64,000 nucleotides of DNA from Myxococcales bacterium. GTDB taxonomy: Bacteria > Myxococcota > Bradymonadia > UBA7976 > UBA1532. The notes beneath the pieces are model-generated. The model made no database searches. It was given only the letters and a program-made list of their open reading frames with translations, and was not told the origin of the DNA. This document shows positions 45,093 to 53,775 of the stretch, piece after piece; positions within the stretch are counted from its first letter, which is position 1; each line of letters opens with the position of its first letter. The stretch covers positions 38,962-102,961 of the forward strand of contig JACKDM010000011.1 of NCBI GenBank assembly GCA_020633515.1. The letters are read 5' to 3'. The translations under genes and the position numbers were made by a program.

Positions 45093-47861
45093 TCAGGCGA
45101 TGCGGAGGCCGGCGGGCAGTGAGTCACCGAAGACACGCTTCGCGTCGCCATCGGAGAGCGCGGTGGTCTGGGTGACCATGTCGATCCAGTGATGGCTCGC
45201 GCCGATGGCGGCGAGGCGCTCGGCGACGGCGCGGCGGCGCACCGGGTCGATGTCGCGGGCGGGGTCGCCGGTGACGCGGGCGAGCAGAACGGCGGCGAAG
45301 TCGGCGCCGTCTTCGGTCTTCCAGTCGAGGGGCAGGAGGCGGTCGATCCAGGCTTCGGCGGTGGCGGGGGGCACGACGTCGGCGGCGTCGCCGTTGAAGG
45401 GGGCGCGGGCGCCGAGGCGGCCGAGGGGCCACCAGCTTCGGAGCTTGTCGTACCAGGCGTCGAACCAGGCGCCGGCGAGGGTCTTGGCGGGGGCGGGGAG
45501 GCGTTCGAGGGCGGCGAGGAGGCGGATCATCTCGGGGTGGCCGTGGGCGCGGGGGCCCTTGGGGGGCTTGTGGCCGGGTTGCAGCCAGGGGCGGACGTCG
45601 TCGAAGAGGCGCTGCTGGCGGTCGCGGTCGAGGCCGGCGGCGGCGCGGCGCCAGAGGATCCACCATTCGCCCCAGTTGGCCTTGGCGGTGGGGTGGTGGA
45701 GGCCCTGGGCGTGCAGGGTCCAGAGGGCGTCGACGCGGGCGCGGTCGCCGCGGGCGCCGAAGCCGGGGCGGATGCACCAGCTCAGGAGGCGGAGCCAGTT
45801 CATCTCGTGTTCGGCGGTGGCGGCGCGGTGGGGGGCGCGGGTCATGAGCGCGTCGAAGAGGGCGCGGCAGACGGTGGATGACCAGCCGCCGCGGTCGCCG
45901 AGGAGGTCTTCGATGGCGCGGCGGAGGTTCTTGGCGTTCTTGGGGTCGTCGCCGATGCGGCCGGGGCCGTAGGCGCGCTCGATGGCGCGGCGGGCTTCGC
46001 CGAAGCGGAGCGGGAGGGGTTCGGGGGCGGCTTCGTCTTCGGGGGGGGGCGGGGGCGCGGGCGCGGGGCGCTCGGTGGGTTCGAGGGTGGTGAGCGAGAA
46101 GGCGAGCTTCCAGCGGCGGGGGGGGAGCTCGACGGTGACGAGGTAGAGCTCGAGGTTGCCGTCGGGGGTGAGGGTGGTGCTGAGGCGGACGGGCACGCCG
46201 CCGGTCTGGGGGTCGACCCACATGTCGCCCTGGCGGCGGAGCAGGGTCTCGATGGGGGGGAGGCGCTCGAGCTCGCCGTCGAGCGCGACGACGGCGCCGG
46301 CGGGGTCGGTGCGGCCGCCGGTGAAGGCGTAGAGGGGGAAGGCGACGGGGCGGTCGACGCGGAGCGAGAACTGGCGGTCGACCTCGGCGGTGGTGCCGTC
46401 GTCCATGCCTTTGGGGGCGACGCAGAGGGCTTGCGGGCGGCCGTCGGGGCCTTCGACGCCGACGTAGTAGGCGCGCGCGGTGCCGCCGGTGATGACGTGG
46501 CCGATGCCGCGGCGGCCGAGGGCGTAGCGGGCGGCGCCGCGGGCGACGGCCGTGTCGAGCGAGGTGTGGGCGAGGAGGGGGACGGGGTCGCCGCCGTACC
46601 AGTCGCTGATGACCTGCTGGAGCCGTTCGACGAGCGCGGGGGCGTTGAAGACGCCGCCGTTGAGGAGGAGGCGGTCGGGGCGGGGCAGTCCGTCGGTGAC
46701 GGGGGCGCCGGCCTCGGCGGCGGCGACGACGTGGCGGCGGAGGAAGGCGTTGACGTGGCGGGGGATGGCGGCGTCGGCGGTGTAGGGGAGGCCGAGGGTG
46801 GTGAGCCCGGCGCGGCCGCGGCGGTCGGCGATGTCGGCGGGGCCGGTGCGGGGGGCGAAGCCGTCGAGGAGGAGCGCGAGCACGGCGTCGCGCTGGAGGG
46901 TGACGGTCCGGGTGCCGCCGATGAGGCGGGCGCCGCGGCGCTGGATGGAGACGCGGGCTTCGGGGGGGGCGTCGGCGGCGAGGAGCTGTTCTTTGGCGCG
47001 GCGGGCGGATTGCACGAGCGCGGCCCACTCGGTGGGGTCGAGGGGCTTGTCGATGCCGGCGGCGGCGAGGACGTGGTGGGCGAGGGCGGCGTCCATGTTG
47101 TCGCCGCCGAGCATGAGGTGGCCGCCGACGGCGATGCGTTCGAGGGTGGGCGGCTCGCCGTCGGTGGCGGGGTGCACGCGGACGAGGGTGAGGTCGGTGG
47201 TGCCGCCGCCGACGTCGATGACGAGGACGAGGCGGGCGGGGCCGAGGGCGTCCGCGAGGTCGTCGGGGTGGGCGCCGAGGAAGTCGTAGAGGGCGGCTTG
47301 GGGCTCTTCGATGAGGCGGACGGTGGCGAGGCCGGCTTCGCGGGCGGCGTCGGCGGTGAGCTCGCGGGCGATCTCGTCGAAGGAGGCGGGCACGGTGACG
47401 ACGACGTCCTGCTCGGCGAGCGGGGCGTGGGGGTGGGCGTGGTCCCAGGCGGCGCGGAGGTGGGCGAGGTAGCGGACCTGCGCGGTGTAGGGGGAGACGT
47501 GGGGTTCGCCGTCGGGGGCGCTCCAGGGGAGGATGGGGGCGCGGCGGTCGACGCCGCCGTGGCAGATCCAGCTCTTGGCGGAGGCGACGAGGCGGCCGGG
47601 GACCTGGGCGCCGCGCTGGCGGGCGAGCTCGCCGACGATGGCTTCGGCGGGGCCCCAGGGGAGGCGGAGGTCGGCGTCGGCGAATTCGCCGGGGGCGGGG
47701 AGGTAGAGGAACGAGGGGAGGAGCGTGCGGGCGGCGACCTCGCCGGGGGCGACGAGCTGGGGGAGGTCGATGGTGGTGACGGCGGCGCGGCCGATGGGGC
47801 TCGCGGCGACGGCGCAGTGGGTGGTGCCGAGGTCGATGCCGACGACGTGGGTGGCGGGCAT
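45093..47861 (-). CDS. Hsp70 family protein with large C-terminal extension
   Basis: 922 aa from ATG 47861. The Hsp70 ATPase domain shows VVGIDLGTTHCAVAASP, SFDEIARELTADAAREAGL, LIEEPQAALYDF, LVIDVGGGTTDLTLVRV, GGDNMDAALAHHV and LLNGGVFNAPALVERL. After residue ~600 there is a Pro/Glu linker and a ~300-residue helical extension rich in Trp (AKANWGEWWILWRRAAAGL) in place of the normal peptide-binding lid. It follows another Hsp70 by 5 bp. A DUF2760-Hsp70-Hsp70 trio is a recurrent gene set in proteobacteria with unknown clients. The long open frame running through all three genes in another register is not real. Confidence 0.9.
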   Translation of the reverse strand: MPATHVVGIDLGTTHCAVAASPIGRAAVTTIDLPQLVAPGEVAARTLLPSFLYLPAPGEFADADLRLPWGPAEAIVGELARQRGAQVPGRLVASAKSWICHGGVDRRAPILPWSAPDGEPHVSPYTAQVRYLAHLRAAWDHAHPHAPLAEQDVVVTVPASFDEIARELTADAAREAGLATVRLIEEPQAALYDFLGAHPDDLADALGPARLVLVIDVGGGTTDLTLVRVHPATDGEPPTLERIAVGGHLMLGGDNMDAALAHHVLAAAGIDKPLDPTEWAALVQSARRAKEQLLAADAPPEARVSIQRRGARLIGGTRTVTLQRDAVLALLLDGFAPRTGPADIADRRGRAGLTTLGLPYTADAAIPRHVNAFLRRHVVAAAEAGAPVTDGLPRPDRLLLNGGVFNAPALVERLQQVISDWYGGDPVPLLAHTSLDTAVARGAARYALGRRGIGHVITGGTARAYYVGVEGPDGRPQALCVAPKGMDDGTTAEVDRQFSLRVDRPVAFPLYAFTGGRTDPAGAVVALDGELERLPPIETLLRRQGDMWVDPQTGGVPVRLSTTLTPDGNLELYLVTVELPPRRWKLAFSLTTLEPTERPAPAPPPPPEDEAAPEPLPLRFGEARRAIERAYGPGRIGDDPKNAKNLRRAIEDLLGDRGGWSSTVCRALFDALMTRAPHRAATAEHEMNWLRLLSWCIRPGFGARGDRARVDALWTLHAQGLHHPTAKANWGEWWILWRRAAAGLDRDRQQRLFDDVRPWLQPGHKPPKGPRAHGHPEMIRLLAALERLPAPAKTLAGAWFDAWYDKLRSWWPLGRLGARAPFNGDAADVVPPATAEAWIDRLLPLDWKTEDGADFAAVLLARVTGDPARDIDPVRRRAVAERLAAIGASHHWIDMVTQTTALSDGDAKRVFGDSLPAGLRIA

Positions 47862-47866
47862 GGGGG

Positions 47867-49657
47867 TCACTCCACCCGGACGTTGAACGAGAGCTTCCAG
47901 CGGCGGTCGCGGGCGTCTTCGACGGCGGCGAGCTCGAGGGTGCCGATCTCGGTGACGCGGGCCTGGAGGTGGACGGGCACGGCGAGGTCGGGGTCGTCGC
48001 CGGGTTCGCCGCCGAGGGTGGTCTCGATGGGGGCGAGCTCTTCGAGGGTGGCGGGGTCGACGACGGCGCCGGGTCTGTCGTCGCGGCGCTCGGCGGAGCA
48101 GAAGAAGCGGAAGCGGGCGGCTTCGCCGACGTAGAGGCCGAGGGGCTCGGGGAGCGCGGTCTCGGAGCCTTCTTCCATGCCGAAGGGGGCGATGCAGAGG
48201 GCGTCGATGGCGGGCTTGATCCCGGGGACGGCGAGGCCGGCGCGCTCGACGCCGACGTAGTAGGCGCGGGCGGTGCCGCCCTTGATGCGGACGCCGCCGG
48301 TCTGGCGGACGTGGGCGTAGTAGGCGGCGCCGCGGCTGACGGCCTGCTCGGGGTGGATGCCGTCGAGCACGGTGAGGGGCTGGCCGCCGTCGGCTTCGAT
48401 CCAGGCGCCGAGGACGTCGAGGACGCGCTGGCGGATGAGGGGGGCGCGGGTGACGCCGCCGTTGAAGAGGATGGCGGTGGGGTGGGCGAAGGTGTGGTGC
48501 GGGGCGCGGCGGGTGAGGCCGGGGCGGCCGAGGAAGGCGGCGAGGTGGCGGGTGATGCCGGCGTCGTGGGCGTAGGGGAGGCCGAGGGTGGTGAGGCCGA
48601 GGCGGCGGGGTTTTTCGGGGCGGGCGTCGGCGGGGACGCGGGGGAAGAAGCCGTCGATGAGCACGGCCTCGAGCTCGGCGCGGGGGAGCGCGGTGCGGAT
48701 GGTGCCGCCGAGCAGGCGGCGGCCGCGGCTGGCGATGGCGAGGGGGAACTCGTCGCGGTCGGGGTCGGAGAGCAGCGCTTCCTTGGCCTGACGGCAGGCG
48801 TGGGTGAGCTGGCGCATCTGCCAGTCGTCGATGGCCTTGCCTTCGGCGTCGAGGCGGGCCTTGACGGTGTAGGCGAGCGCGAGGTCCATGTTGTCGCCGC
48901 CGAGGAGGATGTGCTCGCCGACGGCGACGCGCTCGAGCTCGAGGACGCCGTCGGTCTCGCGGACGGCGATGAGGGAGAAGTCGGTGGTGCCGCCGCCGAT
49001 GTCGCAGACGAGGATGACGTCGCCGAGCGCGACCTCGCGGCGCCAGGCGGGGCCGCGGTCGGCGAGCCAGGCGTAGAGGGCGGCTTGGGGTTCTTCGAGG
49101 AGGCGGAGCGTGGGGGGGAGGCCGGCTTGCATGGCGGCCTCGACGGTGAGCTCGCGGGCGACGGCGTCGAACGAGGCGGGGACGGTGAGCACGACCTCCT
49201 GCTCGTCGAGGGGCTCGTCGGGGTGGGCTTCGTCCCAGGCGGCGCGGAGGTGGTCGAGGTAGCGGGCGGCGGCGTCGAGGGGCGAGACCTTGGGGACGTC
49301 GTCGGGGGCGCCCCAGGGGAGGATGTCGGCGCGGCGGTCGACGCGGGCGTGGCTGAGCCAGCTCTTGGCGGACTCGATGAGGCGCGCGGGGGTGGCGGGG
49401 CCGTGCTCGCGGGCGAAGCGGCCGACGGCGACGCGGGTGGCGGGCGCCCAGGGGAGCGCGAGCGCGCCGTCGGGGAGCTCGCCGGGGGCGGGCAGGTAGA
49501 GGAACGAGGGGAGGAGCGGCTCGGCGCGGACCTCGCCGGGGTGCACGACCTGGGGGATGTCGAAGGCCTCGGGCGCGGGGTGCTCGGCGGCGAGCGGGGA
49601 GGCGGCGAGGGCGCAGTTGGTGGTGCCGAGGTCGATGCCGATGGCGTGTACGGTCAT
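47867..49657 (-). CDS. Hsp70 family protein (HscC-like), middle gene of DUF2760 operon
   Basis: 596 aa. ATPase motifs: AIGIDLGTTNCALAASPLAA, SFDAVARELTVEAAMQAGL, LLEEPQAALYAWL, LVCDIGGGTTDFSLIAVRET, GGDNMDLALAYTV and ILFNGGVTRAPLIRQRVLD. It lacks the long C-terminal extension of its downstream partner and ends in a beta-domain (WKLSFNVRVE) that the partner also carries internally (WKLAFSLTTLE). The two are paralogues sharing GTARAYYVGVE. It is probably an ATP-dependent chaperone acting with the partner. Confidence 0.92.
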   Translation of the reverse strand: MTVHAIGIDLGTTNCALAASPLAAEHPAPEAFDIPQVVHPGEVRAEPLLPSFLYLPAPGELPDGALALPWAPATRVAVGRFAREHGPATPARLIESAKSWLSHARVDRRADILPWGAPDDVPKVSPLDAAARYLDHLRAAWDEAHPDEPLDEQEVVLTVPASFDAVARELTVEAAMQAGLPPTLRLLEEPQAALYAWLADRGPAWRREVALGDVILVCDIGGGTTDFSLIAVRETDGVLELERVAVGEHILLGGDNMDLALAYTVKARLDAEGKAIDDWQMRQLTHACRQAKEALLSDPDRDEFPLAIASRGRRLLGGTIRTALPRAELEAVLIDGFFPRVPADARPEKPRRLGLTTLGLPYAHDAGITRHLAAFLGRPGLTRRAPHHTFAHPTAILFNGGVTRAPLIRQRVLDVLGAWIEADGGQPLTVLDGIHPEQAVSRGAAYYAHVRQTGGVRIKGGTARAYYVGVERAGLAVPGIKPAIDALCIAPFGMEEGSETALPEPLGLYVGEAARFRFFCSAERRDDRPGAVVDPATLEELAPIETTLGGEPGDDPDLAVPVHLQARVTEIGTLELAAVEDARDRRWKLSFNVRVE

Positions 49658-49680
49658 GGGTGGGCTCTCCTCGGTGGATC

Positions 49681-50310
49681 TCAGAGCTCGATCTCGGCGG
49701 GGGCGATGACCGAGGCGTCGTGGCCGGGGGCGACGGTGGGGAGGTCGAGGCCGCGGACGCGCCAGCCGGGGTGGGCGAGGCGGCCGCGGTAGGGGGGCTC
49801 GCCGGTGACGTTGCCGGTGACGCGGTTCTCGGTGGGGTCGAAGCCGGGGGGGAGCGTGATGGGGGCGCCTTCGGCTTCGGGGCGGACGGGGGCGATGTCG
49901 AGGTACTGCGCGAGGGCGCGCTTGCAGCCTTCGTGCACGACGCGGGCGGCGGCGCCGACGTCGGCGTCGCCGAAGTCGGTGACGTCTTCCTGGAGGAAGT
50001 CGACGAAGCGGCCTTCGCGCTGGAGGATCGAGAGGAGGAGGAGCGCCGCGGTGTGGTCGGGGCCGGCGGGCTCGGCGGGGGTCGCGGGGTGGGGCTCGGG
50101 CACGAGCTCGGGCACGATCGGGGGGAGGTCGGTCGGGTCGTCGACGACGAGGACGCCGTCGTCTTGGGGCTCGGGGAGCGCGTCGGGGTGCGCCTGGGGG
50201 CTGCGGGCGGCGGCGACGCGGGCGGCGAGGGCGGCGTTGAAGAGGATCTGCCAGGGCAGCACGAACGCCAGCCAGAGCCGGGCGAAGAAGCCGAGTCGTT
50301 CGGGGTGCAT
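49681..50310 (-). CDS. DUF2760 protein
   Basis: 209 aa. One hydrophobic N-terminal segment (LWLAFVLPWQILFNAALAAR) and a Pro-rich linker precede the conserved domain: LLSILQREGRFVDFLQEDVT, DADVGAAARVVHEGCKRAL, LPPGFDP, RVTGNVTGEPPYRGRLAHPG and APAEIEL. These blocks define DUF2760, which is almost always encoded before two Hsp70 genes, as here. Function is unknown. The hydrophobic segment suggests it anchors the Hsp70 pair to the membrane (inference). Confidence 0.85.
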   Translation of the reverse strand: MHPERLGFFARLWLAFVLPWQILFNAALAARVAAARSPQAHPDALPEPQDDGVLVVDDPTDLPPIVPELVPEPHPATPAEPAGPDHTAALLLLSILQREGRFVDFLQEDVTDFGDADVGAAARVVHEGCKRALAQYLDIAPVRPEAEGAPITLPPGFDPTENRVTGNVTGEPPYRGRLAHPGWRVRGLDLPTVAPGHDASVIAPAEIEL

Positions 50311-50429
50311 GGGTCCCTCCGTCGTGCGCGTCGCCGTCGTGATGCCACGGCGTGGCGCGGACCGCAATCTTGGCCTGTGCCCGGGGAGGGATGCCGCGGC
50401 GGCGCGGGGGTCGCCGGGGTGGGGGTGGT

Positions 50430-50855
50430 TCAGGCGGCGTCGCGGGCTTCGGCGCGCTGCTTGAGGCCGTCGACGAAGGCTTGGAAGGCTTCGGTCATGT
50501 CGGGGATGGTCTTGCCGATCATCTTGAGCATGGGGCCGCTGAACTCTTCGCGCATGGTGAAGCGGGTGCCGGATCCGGCGGGGGCGAGGCGGTAGGTGCG
50601 CACGCCTTTGAAGAGGCCGAAGGGCATGCCGCCCTGCCAGGTCATGGCGCGGGGGGCGTCGAGCTCGGCGACCTTGACGGGGAAGGCGCGGCCGGGGCTG
50701 AGCTTGGTGAAGACCTTGACCTTCTTGCCGAGGGCGACCTGGCCTTCGACGCGCTCGCAGTAGGGGTCCCACTCGGGCCAGTGCGCGGTGTCGGTGAGGA
50801 TGGACCAGACGGTCTCGGGGGGGGCGTCGATGGTGGCGGCGGCTTCGAAGTGCAT
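50430..50855 (-). CDS. SRPBCC (START-like) domain protein
   Basis: 141 aa. A helix-grip fold with FEAAATIDAPPETVWSILTD, WPEWDPYCERVEG and GTRFTMREEFSGPMLKMIG near the C-terminal helix. Such proteins bind hydrophobic ligands and are often annotated polyketide cyclase/dehydrase. ACGGAGA lies 8 nt before the ATG. It is last in an ArsR-AHSA1-SRPBCC operon. Confidence 0.88.
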   Translation of the reverse strand: MHFEAAATIDAPPETVWSILTDTAHWPEWDPYCERVEGQVALGKKVKVFTKLSPGRAFPVKVAELDAPRAMTWQGGMPFGLFKGVRTYRLAPAGSGTRFTMREEFSGPMLKMIGKTIPDMTEAFQAFVDGLKQRAEARDAA

Positions 50856-50873
50856 GGGGTGTCTCCGTTTTTT

Positions 50874-51311
50874 TTAGCTGGGGTCGTGGATGTGGGCGGC
50901 GTAGGCGGGGAGGACGTGGCTCCAGGCGCGGTTGAAGAGGGCGGCGCGCTCGGGCCAGCGGTCGCCCATGGCGGCCGGGCCTTCGCGGTGGGTGACGTCG
51001 ACGCGGGTGGCGTCGCCGTCGGGGGTGAAGCGGATCTCGACCTCGGTGGGGTTGGTGATGGCGCCGGGGCGCCAGGTGTAGGTGATGCGGTGCGGGGGGT
51101 CGACGGTGAGGACCTCGCCGAGCTGGGCTTCGTCGCCGCTGGGGGCGCGCTCGTAGAAGCGGCCGCCGGGGGTGGCTTCGAGGGTGAGGGTGGAGCCGGG
51201 GTAGCGGCGGTGGCCGGCGGGCCACCAGGCGTCGATGCGGCGGGTGAAGACGCGGAAGGCGTGCTCGACGGGGCAGCGGACGTGGATGGTGCGTTCGACG
51301 GGGGCGCTCAC
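50874..51311 (-). CDS. SRPBCC / Aha1-like (AHSA1) domain protein
   Basis: 145 aa. VERTIHVRCPVEHAFRVFTR and GGRFYERAPSGDEAQLGEVL with ITYTWRPG are typical of the bacterial Aha1-like START family. It overlaps the ArsR gene by four bases. ArsR-AHSA1 pairs are widespread and the small-molecule ligand is generally unknown. Confidence 0.9.
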   Translation of the reverse strand: MSAPVERTIHVRCPVEHAFRVFTRRIDAWWPAGHRRYPGSTLTLEATPGGRFYERAPSGDEAQLGEVLTVDPPHRITYTWRPGAITNPTEVEIRFTPDGDATRVDVTHREGPAAMGDRWPERAALFNRAWSHVLPAYAAHIHDPS

Positions 51312-51649
51312 CGCGATGGCTCCGCGGGCGCGGTGTTCTCGGCGAGGAGCGCGAAGCGGGTGAGGGCGTCGTCCCAGAAGGCGCCGAGCCAGTCGCGGGC
51401 GGCGGTGAAGCCTTCGGGGGCGAGGCGGTAGCGGTTCTGGTTGCCGGCTTTGTCGAAGGTGACGAGCGCGGCGTCTTCGAGGACGCGGAGGTGCTTGGAG
51501 ACGGCGGGGCGGGTGACGGGGAGCCGGGCGGCGATGGCGCCGACGGGGCAGGGGCCGGCGGCGAGGAGCTGGACGATCTGGCGGCGGATGGGGTTGCCGA
51601 GGGCGTCGAGGGCGCGGGCGGCGGGGTCGGCGGCGGCTGCGGCGGTCAT
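51308..51649 (-). CDS. ArsR-family winged-helix repressor
   Basis: 113 aa. The winged helix is clear: LGNPIRRQIVQLLAAGPC, AARLPVTRPAVSKHLRVLED (recognition helix) and ALVTFDKAGNQNRYRLAPEG. There is no CxC or ELCVCDL metal motif, so it belongs to the non-metal SRPBCC-linked group. It is first in its operon. A GGTTAC/GTAACC inverted repeat overlaps the presumed promoter just upstream, which fits autorepression. Confidence 0.9.
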   Translation of the reverse strand: MTAAAAADPAARALDALGNPIRRQIVQLLAAGPCPVGAIAARLPVTRPAVSKHLRVLEDAALVTFDKAGNQNRYRLAPEGFTAARDWLGAFWDDALTRFALLAENTAPAEPSR

Positions 51650-51659
51650 CGCTGCTCTT

Positions 51660-51714
51660 GGTAAACCACAGGTTACGGTGAAGCAGAGGTAACCGACCGG
51701 CGGGCGCAGGTCAA
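51660..51714 (-). promoter_or_regulatory. Candidate ArsR operon promoter with overlapping operator
   Basis: Minus-strand TTGACC (51714-51709) and TACCTC (51691-51686) are 17 bp apart. GGTTAC (51671-51676) and its complement GTAACC (51689-51694) form an inverted repeat with a 12-bp spacer that covers the -10. A third half-site-like GGTAAACC is at 51660-51667. The arms would be bound by the ArsR dimer (inference). Confidence 0.5.
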
Positions 51715-51757
51715 GCGTCGATGTGAGCGCGCGCGTCGATTCGGGGGAGAGGGCGCC

Positions 51758-53572
51758 CTACTTCTTGAAGAGGCGCTCGAGCTCGGCCATGGCCTGCGCG
51801 CGGCTCATGTTGCTCTGGGGGCGGGGGCCGAAGCCGCCGCTCTGGCGGCGGGCGCGGCCGCGGCCGGGGATGTCGTCGAGGGGGACGCCGCCGCCGGAGC
51901 CGCCTTCTTCGCGGCGGGGGCCGTCGGTGCGGTCGGCGTAGGCGGCCGGGCGGGGCGCGGCGGCGGTGGGGGCGCCGAGGGGGCGGTCGGGGCGCATCGA
52001 GAGCGAGATGCGGCGGCGGCCGCGGTCGACGCCGAGGACGCGCGCCTTGACCTGCTGGCCGACGGTGACGACCTCGTTGGGGTCGTTGACGAAGTGGTCG
52101 GCGAGCTCGCTGACGTGCACGAGGCCCTCGTGGGGGAGGCCGATGTTCACGAAGGCGCCGAACTGGGTGATGTTGGTGATGACGCCGTTGATCTCCATGC
52201 CGGGGCGGAGGTCGTCGACGGACTTGATCATCGGGTTGAGGGGCTTCTGGACCGGGCGCACGATGGGGCGCGCGGGCGCGGCGCTGGGGCGGGCCTTGTC
52301 GAGGTCGTCGGGGCGGACGTCGGCCTGCGCGAGCGCCTGCATGTCGCAGAGCGCGGCGCGGAGCGCGTCGGTGTCGAGCTCGTGCTGGTACTCGGCGAGG
52401 CCGAGGTCGATGGGGTCGAGCGCCATCCAGGTCTGCATGGGGCGCACGATGCGGCGGGCGAGGACGAGCGCCTCCTTGACGGCGCGGGGGGCGTCTTCGG
52501 GGCAGGCGTCGACGCCGACGCGCATGGCGCGGGGGTCGGCGCGGAGCACGTCGAGGCTGCCGAAGCCGTGTACGAGCGCTTGCAACAGCTCGCGGCGCTG
52601 GGAGCTGGCGGGGAAGACGAGCGCTTCGACGGGGTGGTTGCCGAGGAGGCGCTCGACGGCCTTGACCGGGTCGCCGTCGATGTCGGCGACGCCCGAGCCG
52701 ACGAGCTTGCCGTCGCGGAGCACGACGGCGACGCCGATCGGGCCGCGGGCGGGCACGCTGATGCCGGCGACGAGCGGGTGGTTGGAGCGGGGCGTGGTGA
52801 GCAGGCCGAGGTAGGCGTTGCAGGCGGTGCGGGTCGCGAGCAGCTCGGCTTCTTCGTCTTTGAGCGAGAGCGACCACTCGACGAGGTCGGTGAGCACGAG
52901 CGCGTCGAGCAGCACCTCGGCGTCGCGGCCGGCGGAGACGGCGGCGAGCTGACTGGCGCGGGCTTCGATCTGCTCCTGCATGGCGTCGCGGGGGAGCTCG
53001 AAGTCGAGGCGGAGCGCGCCGAGGCGTTCGCCGCGGCGGATGGCGAGCCAGCGGTGGGCGGCGAGGTCGCCGAGGTTGGTCGAGCGCTCGGCGTAGTCGC
53101 CGTAGGCGTCGACGAGCTCGGGGATGTCGGTGTCGATGGCGACGGTGAGGCGGGCCTGCTTGCGGGTGATGGCGAGGCAGGCCTTCCACAGCGAGAGCGC
53201 GGCCTTGATGGCGTCGCGGCGGCGGTGCTCGCTGGTGCCGCCGGGCGGGGCGAGCGCTTCGGCGCGTTCGAGGACGGCGACCTCGTGGCGGGTGACGGTC
53301 GACTTGAGCAGGTTGATCGCGATGGGGTGCTGGCCCTCGCGCTGGCGGCGGTCGATGACGTCTTGCAGGTAGCCGAGGTGCTCTTGGAGGCGGCGGTGGG
53401 CGCGCCAGATGCCGAGCAGGACGAGGGGGGTGAGGGTGGCGGTCCGCTTCTTGAGCACGGCGTCGAAGCCCTGGCCCTCTTCGATGAGCTGGCCGATGGT
53501 GTCGATGTCGTGCGGGGTGACCGGGAGGTCGCCGAGCGCGCGGGTTCGTTGGATGTAGGTCGACAGCCTCAT
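51758..53572 (-). CDS. Tex-like S1 RNA-binding protein lacking the HhH region
   Basis: 604 aa. The middle has a YqgF-like region (AVVLRDGKLVGSGVADIDGD, VEALVFPASSQRRELLQALV) and the Tex signature ALDPIDLGLAEYQHELDTDA near residue 388. An S1 domain follows at ~455-525 (RPGMEINGVITNITQFGAFV, RRRISLSMR). In true Tex a helix-hairpin-helix block lies between these. Here only a ~50-residue Pro/Arg linker is present. The N-terminal helical region is diverged, and the tail is Gly/Arg-rich with a last helix AMAELERLFKK. It is probably a nucleic-acid-binding transcription or RNA factor that lost part of the Tex core. Confidence 0.75.
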   Translation of the reverse strand: MRLSTYIQRTRALGDLPVTPHDIDTIGQLIEEGQGFDAVLKKRTATLTPLVLLGIWRAHRRLQEHLGYLQDVIDRRQREGQHPIAINLLKSTVTRHEVAVLERAEALAPPGGTSEHRRRDAIKAALSLWKACLAITRKQARLTVAIDTDIPELVDAYGDYAERSTNLGDLAAHRWLAIRRGERLGALRLDFELPRDAMQEQIEARASQLAAVSAGRDAEVLLDALVLTDLVEWSLSLKDEEAELLATRTACNAYLGLLTTPRSNHPLVAGISVPARGPIGVAVVLRDGKLVGSGVADIDGDPVKAVERLLGNHPVEALVFPASSQRRELLQALVHGFGSLDVLRADPRAMRVGVDACPEDAPRAVKEALVLARRIVRPMQTWMALDPIDLGLAEYQHELDTDALRAALCDMQALAQADVRPDDLDKARPSAAPARPIVRPVQKPLNPMIKSVDDLRPGMEINGVITNITQFGAFVNIGLPHEGLVHVSELADHFVNDPNEVVTVGQQVKARVLGVDRGRRRISLSMRPDRPLGAPTAAAPRPAAYADRTDGPRREEGGSGGGVPLDDIPGRGRARRQSGGFGPRPQSNMSRAQAMAELERLFKK

Positions 53573-53775
53573 CAGGTCCGCCGTCCCTCCTCTGGGAGTC
53601 TTGACAGCCCGCTGCGGGTGAGCTCGACCGGGGTCAGCGGCAGCGGCGCCGGTGCGGGTCGAGGTTGCGTGGGATGTCGTGCGGAGTCTCGCGCACCCGC
53701 GATGCCCGCAGGGCGGCGAGACGCTGCACTATGACAGACCCGCCGGGGTGAATCGAGCACAAAAACGCGACCGCC

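Noticed and set aside
45093..50348. 1751-codon minus frame spanning the whole Hsp70 region
   Set aside because: Only its last ~922 codons are a real Hsp70. The rest is Pro/Arg/Ser-rich read-through antiregister to the second Hsp70 and DUF2760 genes.
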